From: Nostoc sp. CHAB 5715
Lineage (GTDB): Bacteria > Cyanobacteriota > Cyanobacteriia > Cyanobacteriales > Nostocaceae
DNA: 10,429 nt
Reading direction: 5' to 3'
Assembly: GCF_020829685.1 (NCBI RefSeq)
Contig: NZ_JAIVFR010000136.1
Coordinates: forward strand, 1 to 10,429
Position numbers and translations under genes: made by a program. This document shows positions 8,081-10,429 of this stretch, piece after piece (the stretch's first letter is position 1; each line of letters begins with the position of its first letter). The notes under the pieces are model-generated. The model was not told where the DNA came from, did not search any database, and saw only the letters and a list, made by a program, of their open reading frames with translations.

Positions 8081-8140
8081 GATTCAGCGGCTTGCAAGGT
8101 ACCGCTGGCCAGATGAAACACCCGGCCAGACCGCTGATTC
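8081..8140 (+). repeat. Nested inverted repeat upstream of psuK
   Basis: The outer arms GATTCAGCGG (8081-8090) and CCGCTGATTC (8131-8140) pair at nine of ten positions. Inside, CTGGCC (8105-8110) and GGCCAG (8124-8129) form a perfect 6-bp stem with a 13-base loop. AGCGG (8086-8090) could instead pair with the nearer CCGCT (8102-8106), so two foldings compete. There is no T run after it, so it is not a standard terminator. It ends about 18 bases before the psuK ribosome site and could be a leader structure or a protein-binding site. Confidence 0.45.
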
Positions 8141-8172
8141 TAGCTGTTCCTGCCGTTTGAGGAGATTCGCCG

Positions 8173-9135
8173 ATGAGCACAAAAACCATAGTCGCCCTGG
8201 GTGGCGCCCATATAGACCGGCGGGGCCGGATAGCGGGAACGACGGTTGCCGGTGCCAGCAATCCGGGCAGCTGGATGGAAGAGGCAGGCGGCGGGGCATT
8301 CAATGTCGCCCGGTCTCTGGCCCGTCTCGGCCACAGGGTCACGATGATTGCGCCGCGCGGCGGCGACGCAGCGGGCGAAATCGTGGCAGACGCCGCCGAG
8401 GCCTCCGGTGTCATCGACAAGCCGCTGGTGTTTCTCGACCGGCGCACGCCCAGCTATACGGCCATTCTGGAAGCCGACGGCAATCTGGTCATCGCCCTTG
8501 CCGATATGGATCTCTACCGGCTGTTTTCCCCGCGCCGCCTGACAACGCGGCAGGTGCGCGCAGAGCTGGACGCTGCTGACCTGGTGGTCTGCGACGCCAA
8601 TCTGCCGGCGGAGACCCTGACGGCTCTGGCAAGGGACTGTGCCGCCCGCGGCCTGCCCCTGGTGGCCATCGCCATTTCACCGGCCAAGGTCGTGCGGTTG
8701 CGCGAAGCCCTGCCGCACCTGTCGGCCCTGTTCATGAACATTGCCGAGGCCCGCGCTCTGCTGGACGACACGGTTCCCACCGTCAATATAGCCGAAAACC
8801 TGCTGGCTCTGGGCCTTGCCGGTGGCGTGGTCACAGCGGGCAAGGCGAGCCTCACTGGCTGGAATCGTCAATCCAGGCTTGAAATCCAGCCTCCAGAGAT
8901 TGCTGTCATTGGCGATGTCACCGGCGCGGGCGACGCTATGGCCGCGGGCGTCATCCACGCCATGCTCGGCCACCTCGGTCTCGAAGACCAGCTTGCCAGC
9001 GGCGTGGCGGCCGCTGGGCTCGCCGTAAGGACTACCTCTGCAACAATCGAAAATCTCGATACAGCCATGCTGAATGCGGCCATAGGCCTTGCAGGCCCGC
9101 TGAAAATCCTGTCAAGAACCGACAAAACCCATTGA
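8173..9135 (+). CDS. psuK: Pseudouridine kinase (PfkB/ribokinase family)
   Basis: A 320-residue PfkB-family sugar kinase, the family's normal length, that should phosphorylate pseudouridine to pseudouridine 5'-phosphate with ATP in the cytoplasm. The N-terminal signature GGGAFNVARSLARLG (39-53) is the substrate-side PfkB motif. NIAE (189-192) fits the NxxE metal/phosphate motif. DVTGAGDAMAAG (248-259) is PfkB signature 2 with the catalytic base D254. The family alone would also allow ribokinase or another nucleoside kinase. The specific call rests on the adjacent psuG and on resemblance to YeiC/PsuK. ATG at 8173 has GAGGAG 8 bases upstream. psuG starts 10 bases after the stop, so the two are one operon. 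It is divergent from recA across 242 bases. No pseudouridine transporter or dedicated regulator is visible nearby. Confidence 0.88.
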   Translation: MSTKTIVALGGAHIDRRGRIAGTTVAGASNPGSWMEEAGGGAFNVARSLARLGHRVTMIAPRGGDAAGEIVADAAEASGVIDKPLVFLDRRTPSYTAILEADGNLVIALADMDLYRLFSPRRLTTRQVRAELDAADLVVCDANLPAETLTALARDCAARGLPLVAIAISPAKVVRLREALPHLSALFMNIAEARALLDDTVPTVNIAENLLALGLAGGVVTAGKASLTGWNRQSRLEIQPPEIAVIGDVTGAGDAMAAGVIHAMLGHLGLEDQLASGVAAAGLAVRTTSATIENLDTAMLNAAIGLAGPLKILSRTDKTH

Positions 9136-9145
9136 GAGAGATATC

Positions 9146-10069
9146 ATGACCGCTCACCTGCCCCCGATCACCATCCATTACAGCCAGGACGTTGCCAGTG
9201 CGATTGCCCGCAAGGCGCCGCTCGTGGCCCTGGAATCAACCATCATCACCCATGGCATGCCTTTTCCCGGCAATCTGGCCATGGCGCAAAGCGTCGAAAC
9301 TATCATCCGTAATGCTGGTGCTGTTCCGGCAACCATTGCCGTCATTCACGGCAATCTGCATATCGGCCTGGAAACAGCCGAACTGGAAGCGCTGGCCCAG
9401 ACATCCGGCGCCATGAAGCTGTCACGCGCCGATCTGGCCTTCGCCATTGCCGAACGCCGCACCGGTGCCACAACGGTTGCCGCCACCATGATTGCGGCAA
9501 GCCTGGCTGGCATCAAAGTCTTTGCCACCGGCGGCATTGGCGGCGTGCATCGCGGCGCGGAGGAAAGCTTCGACATTTCCGCCGACCTGACCGAACTAGC
9601 CCGCACGCCCGTCATCGTGGTGTCGGCCGGCGCCAAGGCCATTCTTGATGTGCCAAAGACGCTGGAAGTGCTGGAGACCAATGGTGTTCCGGTTGTTACC
9701 TTTGAGAGCGAAGAATTCCCGGCCTTCTGGTCGCGGTCCTCGGGCCTGAAAAGCCCGCTGTCGCTGAACAGCCCGGCGGCCATCGCCAATTTCCAGAAGG
9801 TCCGCACCCAGCTGGGTATCGGCGGCGGCATGCTGATTGCCAATCCGGTGCCGCAAGCTGCCGAAATTCCGCGCGACGAAATGGAAATCTACATCCGCCG
9901 GGCCCTCGACCATGCCGACAATGACGGCATTTCTGGAAAGGCCGTCACCCCTTACCTGCTCGACAAGATTTTCCACCTGACCAGCGGCAGAAGCCTGGAA
10001 ACCAACATCGCGCTGGTGGAAAACAATGCAAGGCTGGCAGCAGAGATTGCGGTGGCTCTGGCAGTTTGA
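9146..10069 (+). CDS. psuG: Pseudouridine-5'-phosphate glycosidase
   Basis: A 307-residue PsuG, the usual length. It reversibly cleaves the C-C glycosidic bond of pseudouridine 5'-phosphate to uracil and ribose 5-phosphate, finishing the breakdown begun by PsuK. The expected active-site residues are present: E30 in ALESTIITHGMP, the Schiff-base lysine K164 in VSAGAKAILD, the metal-binding D147 in FDISADLTEL, and N287 in LETNIALVE. These correspond to E31, K166, D149 and N289 of the E. coli enzyme as I recall them. Other conserved blocks are TGGIGGVHRGAEESFD (128-143) and TFESEEFPAFW. ATG at 9146 has GAGAGAG just upstream, overlapping the psuK stop. Coupled expression with psuK is expected. 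The protein is intact. Confidence 0.95.
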   Translation: MTAHLPPITIHYSQDVASAIARKAPLVALESTIITHGMPFPGNLAMAQSVETIIRNAGAVPATIAVIHGNLHIGLETAELEALAQTSGAMKLSRADLAFAIAERRTGATTVAATMIAASLAGIKVFATGGIGGVHRGAEESFDISADLTELARTPVIVVSAGAKAILDVPKTLEVLETNGVPVVTFESEEFPAFWSRSSGLKSPLSLNSPAAIANFQKVRTQLGIGGGMLIANPVPQAAEIPRDEMEIYIRRALDHADNDGISGKAVTPYLLDKIFHLTSGRSLETNIALVENNARLAAEIAVALAV

Positions 10070-10087
10070 TTGCGGGAACGCTGCGCA

Positions 10088-10108
10088 GGCTGTTTCGTGG
10101 CAACAGCC
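10088..10108 (+). terminator. Possible hairpin after psuG
   Basis: GGCTGTT and AACAGCC form a perfect 7-bp stem around a 7-base loop, starting 19 bases after the psuG stop. It is followed by C-rich sequence and not T's, so it is not a classic intrinsic terminator. A second small stem (CTTGGC/GCTAAG, 10133-10147) follows. Either could end the transcript, possibly with Rho. Confidence 0.3.
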
Positions 10109-10126
10109 CCCTCTACCCAAGAAAAT

Positions 10127-10429
10127 TTAACACTTGGCTTCGCTAAGATGTTGATTTTGTTGGTGAGGGGGACGCATCGCAACACAGAGTTCTTCCGCAT
10201 TCCACGGATCGCTGCCGGGATCATCGCTCCAGGGTCTCGACGTGATCGCATCCGTAACCCGGTATGAGATCACAGTTTGGCCGTTCCAGTTATAGGCGAC
10301 GGCGTAGAAGCCTGCGGCTTGCCATGAATGGTATTGTCCGTTGCTGACGCCAATATCTTGTCTTGTTAAAATAGTTGCATCACAGATGTGACCCACCTCT
10401 CCAAGTCCATCCGGGCCGGTTTGAATACC
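10127..10429 (-). pseudogene. Decayed or truncated lipase-like/RTX-type protein fragment, entering from the right edge
   Basis: A minus-strand frame is open from the right edge and runs 100 codons to TAA at 10127-10129. The part GFYAVAYNWNGQTVISYR followed by VTD resembles the N-terminal segment of lipase-like or large RTX secreted proteins, which typically read GFxAxAYxxxxxVISYRGTD and then a DxWNA-like stretch. SDPWNA follows here too. Similarity stops after that: the last 27 residues are low-complexity polar sequence, and neither other frame restores a match. The expected RGTD is RVTD. I infer a 3'-truncated or frameshifted remnant; a short genuine gene is the alternative. The family assignment is from memory and tentative. 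No start codon can be chosen because the 5' end is outside the window. Confidence 0.4.

Noticed and set aside
8146..8158. GTTC and GTTT near the psuK ribosome site as a third SOS box
   Set aside because: The spacing is 5 bases and not the required 7.
9596..10120. A 174-codon minus-strand frame opposite psuG
   Set aside because: It is antisense to a confident psuG with all active-site residues and has no plausible domain.

Overview
The window looks like an ordinary chromosomal segment of an alphaproteobacterium, most likely a member of the Rhizobiales (Rhizobiaceae/Phyllobacteriaceae type). The basis is the RecA, AlaRS and NADP-isocitrate dehydrogenase sequences, the recA–alaS–(variable genes)–icd order I recall from rhizobia and agrobacteria, and a recA promoter carrying a GTTC-N7-GTTC-like SOS box of the alphaproteobacterial kind. 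The organism assignment is inference from remembered families; no search was run.

Layout from left to right: (1) the 3' end of icd on the plus strand, closed by a strong intrinsic terminator; (2) a small ClbS/DfsB-family protein on the plus strand; (3) convergent to it, a minus-strand group of accessory genes: a small two-helix membrane protein, an AraC/GyrI-type regulator, and a seven-helix membrane diguanylate cyclase; (4) alaS and then recA, both on the minus strand and separated by a recA terminator and a probable alaS promoter; (5) divergent from recA, a plus-strand two-gene operon for pseudouridine catabolism, psuK–psuG; (6) at the right edge, a minus-strand reading frame entering from outside that resembles the start of a lipase-like secreted protein but looks decayed.

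The genes fall into three functional blocks. icd, alaS and recA are housekeeping: TCA cycle, translation and recombination/SOS. The four genes between icd and alaS are a mixed accessory block (possible genotoxin resistance or stress protein, membrane protein, drug- or stress-type regulator, c-di-GMP signalling) with no clear joint pathway. psuK and psuG act in sequence: PsuK phosphorylates pseudouridine and PsuG splits the product into uracil and ribose 5-phosphate.

No mobile element, CRISPR array, tRNA or rRNA was seen, and no stretch longer than 300 bases lacks a gene. I found no convincing new multi-gene system. The least ordinary places are the recA/psuK divergent region (an SOS box inside the recA promoter, a second degenerate SOS-like box and a nested inverted repeat before psuK) and the decayed lipase-like frame at the right end.
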